Position numbers and translations under genes: made by a program
Part shown: piece after piece, positions 24,257 to 34,100 of the stretch
How the letters are laid out: each line of letters starts with the position of its first letter
Numbering within the stretch: position 1 is the first letter of the stretch
Assembly: GCF_001514125.1 (NCBI RefSeq)
Contig: NZ_KQ948559.1
Span: forward strand, 46,542 to 110,541
Direction of reading: 5' to 3'
Source: Streptomyces longwoodensis
GTDB taxonomy: Bacteria; Actinomycetota; Actinomycetes; Streptomycetales; Streptomycetaceae
Length of the DNA stretch: 64,000 nt
Notes under the pieces: model-generated
The model's input: only the letters and a program-made list of their open reading frames with translations
Databases searched by the model: none
What the model was told of the DNA's origin: nothing

Positions 24257-27200
24257 ATGCTCGGGACCGTGCAGACCAGGACCGTCTCACCCGTGTTCGT
24301 GGGCCGCGCCGCCGAGTTGGGCACCCTGGACGACGCGCTCGCCCGGGCCGCCGCGGGCGAGCCGCAGGCGCTGCTCCTGGGCGGCGAGGCCGGGGTCGGC
24401 AAGACCCGGCTCGTCGAGGAGTTCACCGCCGCGGCCGCCCGCGCGGGCGCCGTCGTCGCCGTCGGCGGCTGCGTCGAGATCGGCGCCGACGGGCTGCCGT
24501 TCGCCCCGTTCTCCACCGCGCTGCGCGCCCTGCGCCGCGCCCTGCCGGACGACCTGGCCGCCGCCGCGGCCGGCCAGGAGGAGGAACTCGCCCGGCTGCT
24601 CCCGGAGTTCGCCGAACCCGGCACCGGCCGCCACGACGAGGAGGGCACCGCCCGCCTCTTCGAGCTCACCGTGCGGCTGCTGGAACGCGTCGCCGCCGAA
24701 CGCACTGTCGTCGTCGCCCTGGAGGACCTGCACTGGGCCGACGCCTCCACCCGCCACCTGCTGTCGTACGTGGTGCGCACCCTGCGCACCGGCCGGCTCG
24801 TCGTCCTCGCCACCTACCGCAGCGACGACATCCACCGCCGCCACCCGCTGCGCCCGCTGCTCGCCGAACTCGACCGGCTGCGCACCGTCCACCGCATCGA
24901 CCTCGGCCGGTTCACCCGCGCCGAGGTCGAGCGGCAGATCGCCGGCATCCTCGCCGCCGACCCCGACCCCGCACAGGTCGACGCGATCTTCGAACGTTCC
25001 GACGGCAACGCCTTCTTCGTCGAGGAACTCGCCGTCGCCGCCCGTCAGGGCTGCCGCACGGGACTGACCGACTCCCTGCGCGACCTGCTGCTCGTCCGGG
25101 TCGAGGCGCTGCCCGAGAGTGCCCAGCGGATCGCCCGGATCGTCGCCGAGGGCGGCAACACCGTCGAGTACCGGCTGCTGGCCGCCGTCGCCCGGCTCGC
25201 CGAGGACGACCTGCTGGCGGCGCTGCGGGCGGCCGTCAACGCCAACCTGCTCCTCGCCACACCCGGCGGCGACGGCTACCGCTTCCGCCACTCGCTGGTC
25301 CGCGAGGCCGTCAGTGACGACCTGCTGCCCGGCGAGCGCTCCCGCCTCAACCGCCGTTACGCCGAGGCCCTGGAGGACGACCCGGGGCTCGTCCCGGCCG
25401 ACGAGCGGGCCATGCGGCTGGCCAGCCACTGGTACCGCGCCCACGACCCGGCCAAGGCCCTGCCCGCCGTCCTCGACGCCTCCGACCAGGCCCGTTCCCG
25501 CCACGCCCACAGCGAGCAACTGCGCCTCCTGGAACGGGCCATGGAGCTGTGGGACACCGCCCCCGAGGAGGTCCGCGCCGGGCTGAGCCCCCTGGAGCAC
25601 CCCGAGTCGTACCCGCCCCCGCCGCCCGCCGGACCCGCGGACCCCGACGGCCGCCCCGCGGCGGATCCCGACGGCCGCTCCGCGTCCGGGACCGCGCCCC
25701 GCTATCTCGATCTCATGGCGGCGGCCACCGTCGCCGGCCGGCTGTGCGGGGAGCGCGAACGCGCCCTGAAGACCGCCCGGCGGGCGCTGCGGCTCCTCGA
25801 GGAGGAGCCCGACCCGCTGCGCTCGGCGTGGTTCTGGATCCAGTGCGCCCGGCTGACGCGGCAGGTCGGCCGCGGTGACGGCCGGGCGGAGCTGACCCGG
25901 GCCGAGGAGTGCGTGCGCGGCCTGCCGCCCAGCCGGGTGCACGCCGAGGTCCTCGTCCAGGTCGCCAACTGGGCGATGATCCACGCGCCCGGCCCGGACG
26001 CCTTCCGCGCCGCCGAACGGGCCGTCGAGTACGCCCGCATGGTCGGCGCCCGCGAGACCGAGCTCAACGCCCGCCAGATCCTCGGCACCCTCCAGCTCGC
26101 CTCCGGGCACACCGAGACCGGCCTCACCGCGCTGCACGAGGTCAAGGAGCGGGCGCTCGCCGAGGACATCCCCACCGTGGCGCTCAACGTCTACGTCAAC
26201 CTGCCCTCCGGGCTGGAGGCGATCGGCCGCTCCCGCACCGCCGTGCCCCTCCTGGAGGAGGGCGTCGCCTTCGCCCGGCGCCACTGCCTGGCCGACAGCG
26301 AGGGCTGGGTGTGGGGGAACCTCGCCGAGTCCCTGATGTCGCTGGGCCGTTGGGACGAGGCCGACCGCGCCCTCACCGCGGGACAGGTCGGCCAGGGCGC
26401 CACCACCCGCGGCTTCCTGGCCACCGTCCGCACCGAACTCGCCTACGAGCGCGGCGACCTGGACGAGGCGCGCCGCCATCTCGCGCTGGCCCGCGACCTG
26501 TTCCGGGCGCAGGAGGACGCAGCCCAGCACGAGCTGCCCCTGACCCGGGTCGCGCTCGGCCTCGCCGCCGCCGAGGGCCGCCCCGATCGGGCGCAGGCCC
26601 ACCTCGACCGGGTCCTGGCGGCCGGCTTCCCGCCCGGCTGCGAGCGCTACGGCTGGCCGCTGCTGCTCACCGCGGCCGCCCTGGAGGGCGACGCGCCCGT
26701 CCCCGACCCCGCCCGGACCGCTGCCCTGCGCCGTGCCGCCAAGGGGCTCACCGCGGCCGTCCCGCTGTGGCGGGCCCACCAGGACTGGGTGCGCGCCGAA
26801 CTCGCGCGCGCCGAGGGCCGCGGCGACCCGGGGGAGTGGAGCGCCGTGGTCACCGCCTTCGAGGCGCTCGACCGCCCCTACGACCTGGCCCGCACCCGGT
26901 ACCGGCTGGCCGAGGCCCTCCTGACCACGGGCGGCGACGGCAGCCAGGGCAGTCATGACCAGGACCGCGACGGCGACGGTGCCGGGGACGGTCGGGACCG
27001 CGACGACGACCGCGACGACGACCGCGACGACGACCGCGGTGACGAGCGCGCCCGCGCCACGGAGCTCCTGCGCCTGGTCCGCGCCGTCGCCGAGCACCTG
27101 GGCGCCCGCCCCCTCGCCGACGCCGCGACCCGGCTCGCGCACCGAACCCGCCTGCCCCTCCTGCGCGGGACCGTCCCCGCCGACCCGTACGGCCTGACCA

Positions 27201-27412
27201 ACCGCGAGCACGAGGTGCTGCGGCTGGTCTGCGCCGGGCGCACCAACCGGCAGATAGCGGACGAACTGTTCATCTCCCCGAAGACGGCCGGCGTCCACGT
27301 CTCCCACATCCTGGCCAAGCTGGGCGTCTCCGGCCGGGGCCAGGCGGCGGCCCTCGCCCACCGCCTGGGCTTGTTCCCGCCGGAGGTGGAGGGGAGGCTG
27401 GTGGCGGGCTGA
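24257..27412 (+). CDS. Large ATP-binding LuxR-family regulator (LAL type)
   Basis: A 1051-residue regulator of the MalT-like large LuxR class. The N-terminal ATPase domain has Walker A Gly-Glu-Ala-Gly-Val-Gly-Lys-Thr near residue 44 and Walker B Val-Val-Ala-Leu-Glu-Asp-Leu-His-Trp near residue 155. A long helical repeat (TPR-like) middle follows, and the C-terminal LuxR HTH starts at Leu-Thr-Asn-Arg-Glu-His-Glu-Val-Leu near residue 980. Two low-complexity inserts stand out: a Pro/Asp-rich one near 450-480, and a striking Asp/Arg run at about 895-932. Start choice is open between the ATG at 24257 and a GTG four codons later. Target genes are unknown. Confidence 0.85.
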   Translation: MLGTVQTRTVSPVFVGRAAELGTLDDALARAAAGEPQALLLGGEAGVGKTRLVEEFTAAAARAGAVVAVGGCVEIGADGLPFAPFSTALRALRRALPDDLAAAAAGQEEELARLLPEFAEPGTGRHDEEGTARLFELTVRLLERVAAERTVVVALEDLHWADASTRHLLSYVVRTLRTGRLVVLATYRSDDIHRRHPLRPLLAELDRLRTVHRIDLGRFTRAEVERQIAGILAADPDPAQVDAIFERSDGNAFFVEELAVAARQGCRTGLTDSLRDLLLVRVEALPESAQRIARIVAEGGNTVEYRLLAAVARLAEDDLLAALRAAVNANLLLATPGGDGYRFRHSLVREAVSDDLLPGERSRLNRRYAEALEDDPGLVPADERAMRLASHWYRAHDPAKALPAVLDASDQARSRHAHSEQLRLLERAMELWDTAPEEVRAGLSPLEHPESYPPPPPAGPADPDGRPAADPDGRSASGTAPRYLDLMAAATVAGRLCGERERALKTARRALRLLEEEPDPLRSAWFWIQCARLTRQVGRGDGRAELTRAEECVRGLPPSRVHAEVLVQVANWAMIHAPGPDAFRAAERAVEYARMVGARETELNARQILGTLQLASGHTETGLTALHEVKERALAEDIPTVALNVYVNLPSGLEAIGRSRTAVPLLEEGVAFARRHCLADSEGWVWGNLAESLMSLGRWDEADRALTAGQVGQGATTRGFLATVRTELAYERGDLDEARRHLALARDLFRAQEDAAQHELPLTRVALGLAAAEGRPDRAQAHLDRVLAAGFPPGCERYGWPLLLTAAALEGDAPVPDPARTAALRRAAKGLTAAVPLWRAHQDWVRAELARAEGRGDPGEWSAVVTAFEALDRPYDLARTRYRLAEALLTTGGDGSQGSHDQDRDGDGAGDGRDRDDDRDDDRDDDRGDERARATELLRLVRAVAEHLGARPLADAATRLAHRTRLPLLRGTVPADPYGLTNREHEVLRLVCAGRTNRQIADELFISPKTAGVHVSHILAKLGVSGRGQAAALAHRLGLFPPEVEGRLVAG

Positions 27413-27459
27413 GACGGCGCCGGCCGCGGCGTCGCCCCCGGGCGCGGGAGGGAAGCGCG

Positions 27460-27654
27460 ATGTTCAACGCCTTCGAGGACCTGTTCGCGCCGGGGCGCAA
27501 GCACACCCGGGACGAGGAGAACCGCCTGGAGCTGACCCGCGAGGACGTCGGCGACGCCGATCCCGGCCGGGGCCCGATAGACCTCGCCTCGGGGAAGGTG
27601 GTCGTCCGCCCGCCCGAGCAGGACGCCCCGCAGGGAGGAACAGACCCTAGCTGA
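27460..27654 (+). CDS. DUF6191-like small protein
   Basis: A 64-residue polar protein beginning Met-Phe-Asn-Ala-Phe-Glu-Asp-Leu-Phe-Ala-Pro-Gly-Arg-Lys-His-Thr, the pattern I associate with DUF6191, and ending in an acidic/Pro-rich tail. Function unknown. GGGAGGGAAG gives a strong ribosome site. The end overlaps by 8 bases with the end of the convergent sugar-dehydrogenase gene. Confidence 0.72.
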   Translation: MFNAFEDLFAPGRKHTRDEENRLELTREDVGDADPGRGPIDLASGKVVVRPPEQDAPQGGTDPS

Positions 27655-28807
27655 CCTCCAGCTCCAGGATCCTGTCGTCGCCCTGCTTCGGCGTCCCCCG
27701 TCCGTCCGTGTTGCTCGTGGTCAGCCAGAGCTTGTCCCCGCCGGCCGCCACCACCGTCCGCAGCCGCCCGTACCGGCCCTCCAGGAAGTCCTGCGGGGCC
27801 GCCGACGCCTGCGTGCCCCTCAGCGGGATGCGCCACAGGCGCCGGCCCTTCAGCCCCGCCATCCAGACCGAGCCCCGGGCGAAGGCGACGCCGCTGGGCG
27901 AGGCGTCGTCGGTGTGCCACTGGGCGACCGGGTCCTGGTACGCCGCGTCGTCGCCCTTGCCCTCGGCCTCGGGCCAGCCGTAGTTGCCGCCCGGCTTGAT
28001 CGCGTTCAGCTCGTCCCAGGTGTCCTGACCGAACTCCGACGCGAACAGCCGCTGCTTGTCGTCCCACGCCAGGCCCTGCACGTTGCGGTGGCCGTAGGAG
28101 TACACGGGGGAGTCGAAGGGGTTGCCCGGGGCCGGCTCGCCCTCCGGGGTCAGGCGCAGGATCTTGCCGGCCAGGGAGTCCTTGTCCTGGGCGAGCCCCC
28201 GGTCACCGGTCTCGCCGGTGCCGACGTAGAGCATCCGGTCGGGTCCGAAGGCGATCCGGCCGCCGTTGTGGATCACGCCCTTGGGGATGCCCTTGAAGAC
28301 CGTGTCGGGCGCGCCCAGCTGCTCCCCGGCCGGCTTCTTCTCGTCGTAGAGCATCCGGACGACGCGGTTGTCCGAGGCCGACGTGAGGTACGCGTAGATC
28401 ATGTGGTCCGCGGCGTAGTCGGGGGACAGGGCGATGCCCAGCAGGCCGCCCTCGCCGTTCGGCTCCACGCCCGCGACCTCGCCCAGCTCGGTCCTGCGCC
28501 CGCTGTCCGCGTCGATCCGGGTGATCGTGCCCTCGTCACGGGAGGACACCAGCAGGTCGCCGTCCGGGACCGGCGCGAGGCCCCACGGGGTGTCCAGGCC
28601 CTCGGTGACCGTGCGGACCACCTTCACCGTGCCCTTGGCCGGTGGTGTCGGCTCGGCCGGGCTCGGCGACGCGGACCGCGCCGGAGCGGTCCCGGCGGAG
28701 GTGCGGCCGGTGTCCGGCGCGCCCCCGTCGCCGGCGGAGCAGCCGGCCGTCAGCAGCAGCGCGCTCACGGCCAACACGGCCGGTACGGCTCGACGTTGCA
28801 CGATCAT
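27647..28807 (-). CDS. PQQ-dependent glucose/sorbosone dehydrogenase-like lipoprotein
   Basis: A 386-residue exported lipoprotein. The signal ends in the lipobox Leu-Thr-Ala-Gly-Cys near residue 24. A Ser/Pro/Thr-rich linker follows, then a six-bladed beta-propeller of the glucose/sorbosone dehydrogenase family, with Leu-Asp-Thr-Pro-Trp-Gly-Leu, Glu-Gly-Gly-Leu-Leu-Gly-Ile-Ala, Asn-Gly-Gly-Arg-Ile-Ala-Phe-Gly-Pro-Asp, the conserved Gly-His-Arg-Asn-Val-Gln-Gly and Gly-Gly-Asn-Tyr-Gly-Trp-Pro. Family members oxidise sugars with PQQ; whether this one does is not shown. It sits on the outer face of the membrane. Confidence 0.88.
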   Translation of the reverse strand: MIVQRRAVPAVLAVSALLLTAGCSAGDGGAPDTGRTSAGTAPARSASPSPAEPTPPAKGTVKVVRTVTEGLDTPWGLAPVPDGDLLVSSRDEGTITRIDADSGRRTELGEVAGVEPNGEGGLLGIALSPDYAADHMIYAYLTSASDNRVVRMLYDEKKPAGEQLGAPDTVFKGIPKGVIHNGGRIAFGPDRMLYVGTGETGDRGLAQDKDSLAGKILRLTPEGEPAPGNPFDSPVYSYGHRNVQGLAWDDKQRLFASEFGQDTWDELNAIKPGGNYGWPEAEGKGDDAAYQDPVAQWHTDDASPSGVAFARGSVWMAGLKGRRLWRIPLRGTQASAAPQDFLEGRYGRLRTVVAAGGDKLWLTTSNTDGRGTPKQGDDRILELEVS

Positions 28808-28914
28808 GTCCCTTCGACGCGGCGGGTTCTCCCTGTCATACACCGCGCGCGGCCCCCCGGGTTCCCGATCACCGCACCCCGAACCGCTCCGGAGCGCCGG
28901 CCGGTACGACTCCA

Positions 28915-29042
28915 GGACGCGCCAACCGCGGGACGCACCAGCCCCGGGACGCACCAGCCCCGGGACGCGCCAGCCCCAGGACGCACCAGCCCCGAGATGC
29001 GCCGGTCCAAGGACGCGCCCGCTCCAGGACGTGTCAGTCCCA
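28915..29042. repeat. Tandem array of 16-bp units (8 copies)
   Basis: Eight adjoining 16-bp units with core GGACGCaCCAGCCCCg run from 28915 to 29042. Units 2, 3 and 5 are identical (GGACGCACCAGCCCCG); the others differ by one to several bases, most at the ends of the array. The array fills the gap between the sugar-dehydrogenase and aldo/keto-reductase genes, and the last unit contains the stop codon of the latter (29034-29036). A unit length of 16 does not preserve frame, so it is not a coding repeat. Confidence 0.85.
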
Positions 29043-30035
29043 GGACCCCTGCGCGGCCGGCAGCCCGTCGATCTCCGCCAGGTCCCGCGGTGTCAGCCGC
29101 AGCCCGGCCGCCGCCGCGTTCTGCGTGACCCACCGCTCCTGCTTGGTGCCCGGCACCGGTATCACCTGCCGCCCCCGGGACAGCACCCAGGCCAGTGCCA
29201 CCTGCGCGGCGGTGACGTCCTCGCCGTGGCGCCGGGCGATCCGGCGCAGGCCCGCCACGATCGGCTGGTTCGCGGCCATCATCTCCGCCGTGAAGCGGGG
29301 GTGCCGGGCGCGCAGGTCGGCCGGCTCGAAGCCCGCGCCGGGCCGGAGGGTGCCGGTGAGGAAACCATTCCCCAGTGGCATCGCCGCGAGGAATCCCACG
29401 CCCCGCTCCGCGCACCACGGCAGCAGCGCGTCCAGCGCCTCGGGCGACCACACCGACAGCTCGGCCTGCACCGCGCTCACCGGGAAGACCTGCTGCACCC
29501 GCCGCAACTGGCGCAGCGTGGCGTCGTACAGCCGGGGTCCCGGCGTGCGGCGGCCGCCCCGCGCGCCGACCGCGCACAGCCCGAGCGCCCGCACCTTGCC
29601 CGCCCGCACCAGGTCCGCCATGGCCCCCCAGGTCTCCTCCACGGGCACCTCGGGGTCGGCGCGGTGCAGCTGGTAGAGGTCGATCACGTCGGTCTGCAGC
29701 CGGCGCAGCGAGGCGTCGCAAGCCCTGCGCACGTACCCGGGGCGGCCGTTGGCCACGATGTGCTGCTCGCCGACGAGCAGGCCGACCTTGGTCGACACGA
29801 ACGCGTCCTGCCGCCGCTCCTTCAACACCCGCCCCAGCAGCAGCTCGTTGGTGAACGGGCCGTACATGTCGGCGGTGTCGAGCAGCGAGACCCCCAGGTC
29901 CAGCGCCCGGTGCACCGCCCTCAGCGACTCCTCGCCCCGCTGCCGCGACGCGCTGTAGGCCCAGCTCATCGGCATGCACCCGAGTCCGACGGCCCCCACC
30001 GCGAGCGCCCCCGCGCCGATCGTCCTGCGCTCCAC
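29034..30035 (-). CDS. Aldo/keto reductase
   Basis: A 333-residue NADPH-dependent aldo/keto reductase. Catalytic tetrad candidates are Asp in Leu-Leu-Asp-Thr-Ala-Asp-Met-Tyr-Gly (Asp and Tyr near residues 53-58), Lys in Val-Ser-Thr-Lys-Val-Gly near 83, and His in Tyr-Gln-Leu-His-Arg-Ala-Asp. The substrate is unknown; it resembles general stress or pyridoxal-reductase-type enzymes. GTG start after GGGAGGG (read on the minus strand). Its stop codon is inside the 16-bp tandem array, so its last codons may have been shaped by repeat expansion. Confidence 0.88.
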   Translation of the reverse strand: MERRTIGAGALAVGAVGLGCMPMSWAYSASRQRGEESLRAVHRALDLGVSLLDTADMYGPFTNELLLGRVLKERRQDAFVSTKVGLLVGEQHIVANGRPGYVRRACDASLRRLQTDVIDLYQLHRADPEVPVEETWGAMADLVRAGKVRALGLCAVGARGGRRTPGPRLYDATLRQLRRVQQVFPVSAVQAELSVWSPEALDALLPWCAERGVGFLAAMPLGNGFLTGTLRPGAGFEPADLRARHPRFTAEMMAANQPIVAGLRRIARRHGEDVTAAQVALAWVLSRGRQVIPVPGTKQERWVTQNAAAAGLRLTPRDLAEIDGLPAAQGSWD

Positions 30036-30097
30036 CAGCCCGTGACCCTCCCTGTGCCGACCCCCAACCTAACCTCTGCGCCCGCACGCCCCTGACA

Positions 30098-30103
30098 TAG
30101 CCT
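30098..30103 (+). promoter_or_regulatory. -10 element TAGCCT, leaderless start
   Basis: TAGCCT ends 6 bases before the ATG at 30110 and no ribosome site is present, fitting a leaderless transcript. Confidence 0.42.
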
Positions 30104-30109
30104 CCTGGC

Positions 30110-31084
30110 ATGACCCACGACGCGCCCCGTGACGTATGGCTCCCCCTCCCGCCCGACGGCATCGACGGCCTGCCCGAGGGCCCCAACTACCTCTTCTACG
30201 ACGGCGGGGACGACGGCACCCAGCCCTTCCCCGGGGACCCGGCCGACTGCGCCGTCTACGTCGTGCCGTACCTCAAGCGGCAGTCCGTGAAGGTGCGGCC
30301 GCTGCCGCTGATGCGCAACCTCCGCGTGGTGCAGACCCTCAGCGCGGGCGTCGACGACATCACCGGCCACCTGTCCGACCTGCCCGCGGGCGTCAGCCTG
30401 TGCAACGCCCGCGGGGTGCACGAGGCGAGCACCGCCGAACTCGCCGTCGCCCTGACCCTGGCGTCCCTGCGCGGCATCCCCGGGTTCGTGCGGGCGCAGC
30501 AGGAGGGACGCTGGCAGAGCCGCTTCCACCCGGCGCTCGCCGACCGGAGCGTGCTGATCGTCGGCTACGGCTCGATCGGCGCCGCCATCGAGGACCGGCT
30601 CGCGCCGTTCGAGCTCGCGCGGGTGGTGCGCGTCGCGCGCTCCGCACGCACCACGGAGCGCGGCCCGGTCCACCCGATCGCCGAGCTGCCCGCGCTGCTC
30701 CCCGACGCGGACGTCGTCATCCTCTCCACCCCGCTCACCGAGGCCACCCGCGGCCTGGTGGGCAAGGACTTCCTGGCCCGGATGAAGGAGGGCGCGCTGC
30801 TGGTCAACGTGGCCCGCGGGGCCGTCGTGGACACCGACGCCCTGCTCGGCGCCCTGGAGGGCGGGCGCATCACCGCCGCCCTGGACGTCGTGGACCCCGA
30901 ACCGCTGCCGGCCGACCACCCGTTGTGGCACGCGCCCGGTGTGCTCATCAGCCCGCACGTCGGCGGCCCCACCTCCGCCTTCCTGCCCCGCGCCGAGCGC
31001 CTGCTGGTGGACCAGTTGGGCCGGTACGTGAACCGGGAGCCGCTGCGGAACGTGGTCCTGACGACGGGCGCGGCGAGCGACTGA
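30110..31084 (+). CDS. D-2-hydroxyacid dehydrogenase family protein
   Basis: A 324-residue NAD(P)-dependent dehydrogenase. The nucleotide loop is Val-Gly-Tyr-Gly-Ser-Ile-Gly near residue 148, the substrate-binding arginine is Arg236 in Val-Ala-Arg-Gly-Ala-Val-Val-Asp, and the catalytic His283 is in Ser-Pro-His-Val-Gly-Gly. The acidic partner is in Asp-Pro-Glu-Pro-Leu-Pro. Likely acts on phosphoglycerate-like, glyoxylate or hydroxypyruvate-type substrates, but which is uncertain. Distinct from serA further on, which has the extra regulatory domains. Confidence 0.88.
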   Translation: MTHDAPRDVWLPLPPDGIDGLPEGPNYLFYDGGDDGTQPFPGDPADCAVYVVPYLKRQSVKVRPLPLMRNLRVVQTLSAGVDDITGHLSDLPAGVSLCNARGVHEASTAELAVALTLASLRGIPGFVRAQQEGRWQSRFHPALADRSVLIVGYGSIGAAIEDRLAPFELARVVRVARSARTTERGPVHPIAELPALLPDADVVILSTPLTEATRGLVGKDFLARMKEGALLVNVARGAVVDTDALLGALEGGRITAALDVVDPEPLPADHPLWHAPGVLISPHVGGPTSAFLPRAERLLVDQLGRYVNREPLRNVVLTTGAASD

Positions 31085-31166
31085 CCCGCTCCGGGCACCC
31101 TCCGCAGTCCCCCGTGCGCGGTCCGTGCGTGCGCCGTCGTTGATCGTCACTGAGCGTAGAGGAACT

Positions 31167-34100
31167 ATGTCCCTGAGTGACGATCCTGGTGTATCGTCCC
31201 GACAGGGGCTGCGCCGGGCACATTCGGCGCCGGGGACGGACATTTCAGACTGTAGGGGGGCGACGGGCGATGCACGGCCTATGGACGAACGATCCGACGC
31301 GGCGGAGCCGTCGGCGGCGACCCTGGCGCACGACGGCGCACGGACGTGCCCACGGCGCACACCCCGGTCACCGGGGCGCACAGACCAGTCACCACCGCCG
31401 GCCGGGCTGCCGGCGCCGGCCGGCCCACCCGGTCCACCGGGCCCTGCGGGACCCGGGGCCGGCGCGTGCCAGGAGGCCCCGGTGACCTCGCCGCCGTCGA
31501 CCTCCACGCCCGTGCTCGACGGGACGCCGAGGGAGCGGACCCCGGTGGGTGCCGCCCCGGTCGGACCCCGGCCCCCCGCACCCCTGCGGCCCGGCCTGGT
31601 CCACCAGATGGTGCTGGCCCTCGTCTGCGCGGCCTACGCCATCGGTTCCGCGCTCGACTGGGGCTCCGAGGAACTCGCCCTGGTCATGGGCGACTTCGGG
31701 CTGGCCGCCGCGGCCGGCACCGCCGCCGTCTCCTGCTTCCTCTACGCGCGCACCCGCCGCGTGCGCTTCCGGCCGGCCTGGCTGCTGTTCGCCCTCTCCT
31801 CGACGATGGCGGCCCTCGGCAACGGCGTCTGGGGGTGGTACGAGGTCGTCCTGCGGCGGCCCGTGCCCAGCCCCTCCTACGCCGACCTGTTCTTCCTGTG
31901 CTTCGCCCCGCCGGCCATCGTGGGCCTGCTGGTGCTCGCCACCCGGCCCATGACCAAGGCCGGGTGGGTCTGCCTCGCCCTGGACGCCTGGCTGATCGCC
32001 GGCTCGCTGCTCACCCTGTCCTGGAGCCTGGCGCTCGCCCAGGCCGCCCGGTTCGACGGCCCCAGCGTCGCGCACGCCGCGCTGTCGCTGGCGTACCCGC
32101 TGATGGACATCGCCCTGGTGAGCATGGTGCTGGTGCTGCACTTCCGGCGCTCGACCGCGAACCGCACCGCGGTGAACACCGCGATCGGGGCACTCGCCCT
32201 CACCGTGATGTGCGACGCCCTGTTCACCTCCCCGCTGCTGCACAACAACTACCGCTCGGGCCAGCTGCTCGACGCCGGCTGGTTCGCGGGCTCCCTGCTG
32301 CTGGCCTACGCCCCCTGGGCCTCCACCCGTCACGCCCGCCGCCAGCCGGTGCGCGAGGGGCACACGCGCGTGGTCCACGAGCACCTGCCCGGACAGCGCA
32401 CCACCGTCCCGCCCACCCCGACCACGGCCACGGGCCCCGCCGGGACGCAGACCCTGGCACAGGCACAGGCGCAGGCACAGGCACCGGCGCAGGCGTCGGT
32501 GGCGGCCGCGGGCGGCGACGCCGGGCGCCGGTCCGGCCCGGCACCGGGGAGCGACCCCGGCCGCTACCCGGGCACCCGGCCGATCACCGGCTCGCTGGCC
32601 GCCCTCACGCCCTACCTCGCCGCCGCCGTCTGCACGCTGGGCATCCTCTACAACGTGCTCAACGGCCGCAGCGTCGACCGCGTCGTCCTGATCACCGGCG
32701 GGGCCGTCGTCCTGGCCCTCGTGGTGCGCCAGGGCATCATGCTGCTCGACAACATCACCCTCACCCAGGAACTGGCGCAGAAGGAGAACCACTTCCGCTC
32801 CCTGGTGCAGGGCTCCAGCGACGTCATCATGATCGCCGCCCCGAGCGGCGTCCTGCGCTACGTCTCCCCGGCCGCCGCCGGGGTCTACGGACGCCCCGCG
32901 GAGGAGCTGGTCGGCACCGAGCTGGCCGGTCTGATCCACCCGGAGGACCTGGGCTGCGTGGTGCACGAGCTGCGCCGCTTCCTCGCCGCCGACCCCGCGG
33001 AGGAACCCACCACCCGCATCGAGTGCCGCTTCCGGTCGGGCGGCGCGGGCACCTCCCGTCCGGGGGACGCCGGGGGCGGGGGAGGCTGGCTCAACGTCGA
33101 GTCCACCGTCAACCGCCACCACGGCGGCCTCATCTTCAACTGCCGTGACGTGACCGAACGCGTCCGCCTCCAGGCGCAGTTGCAGCACAACGCCGAGCAC
33201 GACCCGCTCACCGACCTGCCCAACCGCGCCCTGTTCACCCGGCGCGTCCAGCACGCCCTGTCCGGCCGCCGCAGCTCCGACCGGGGCACCGCACTGCGCA
33301 ACACCGCCGTGCTCTTCATCGACCTCGACGGCTTCAAGGCGGTCAACGACACCATCGGCCACCAGGCCGGCGACGCCCTGCTCGTCCAGGCCGCCCGCCG
33401 CCTCCAGGACGCCGTCCGCCAGGGCGACACCGCCTCCCGGCTGGGCGGCGACGAGTTCGCGGCCCTCATCGTCGGCGACACCACCCGGGACCGCGGCGCA
33501 CGCGAGCGGCACATCCTGGAGCTCGCCGACCGCCTCAGGCTCACCCTCTCCCAGCCCTACGACATCGACGGCTCCGACGTCCGGGTCGCCGCGTCCATCG
33601 GCGTGGCCTTCGCCGAACCGGGCCTCGGCGCGGGCGAGCTCCTGCGCAACGCCGACCTGGCGATGTACCGAGCCAAGGCGGCCGGCAAGGGCCGCGTCGA
33701 GCTGTACAAGCCGCAGATGCAGCAGGACGTCGTACGCCGGGCGGAGCTGGCCACCCGGCTGCGGGCGGCCCTGCACGACGGCGAGTTCATGCTGCTGCAC
33801 CAGCCCGTGGTGCGGCTGGCCGACGGCCGGATCACCGCGGTCAGCGCCCAGGCGCGCTGGCGGTCCTCGCAGGGCGTGCTGTTCACGCCCGCCGAGTTCC
33901 TGCGGGTCGCCGAGGACGGCGAGCGCACCGCGGAGCTGGGCCGCTGGGTCCTGGAGGAGGCCGTCTCCCAGGCCGCCGAGCGGGCCGCGGCCGGGCTGAG
34001 CGCGCCGGTGTGCGTGCGCATGGGGGCGCGGCGGCTGGTGGACCGGTCGATGCCGCCCGGTTCCGTCGAGACCCTGCTCACCCGGCACGGCCTGCCCTCG

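Noticed and set aside
32455..32490. Short repeat run in the CdgE-like gene considered as a frameshift or phase-variation tract
   Set aside because: Units are six bases, so changes in number keep the frame.
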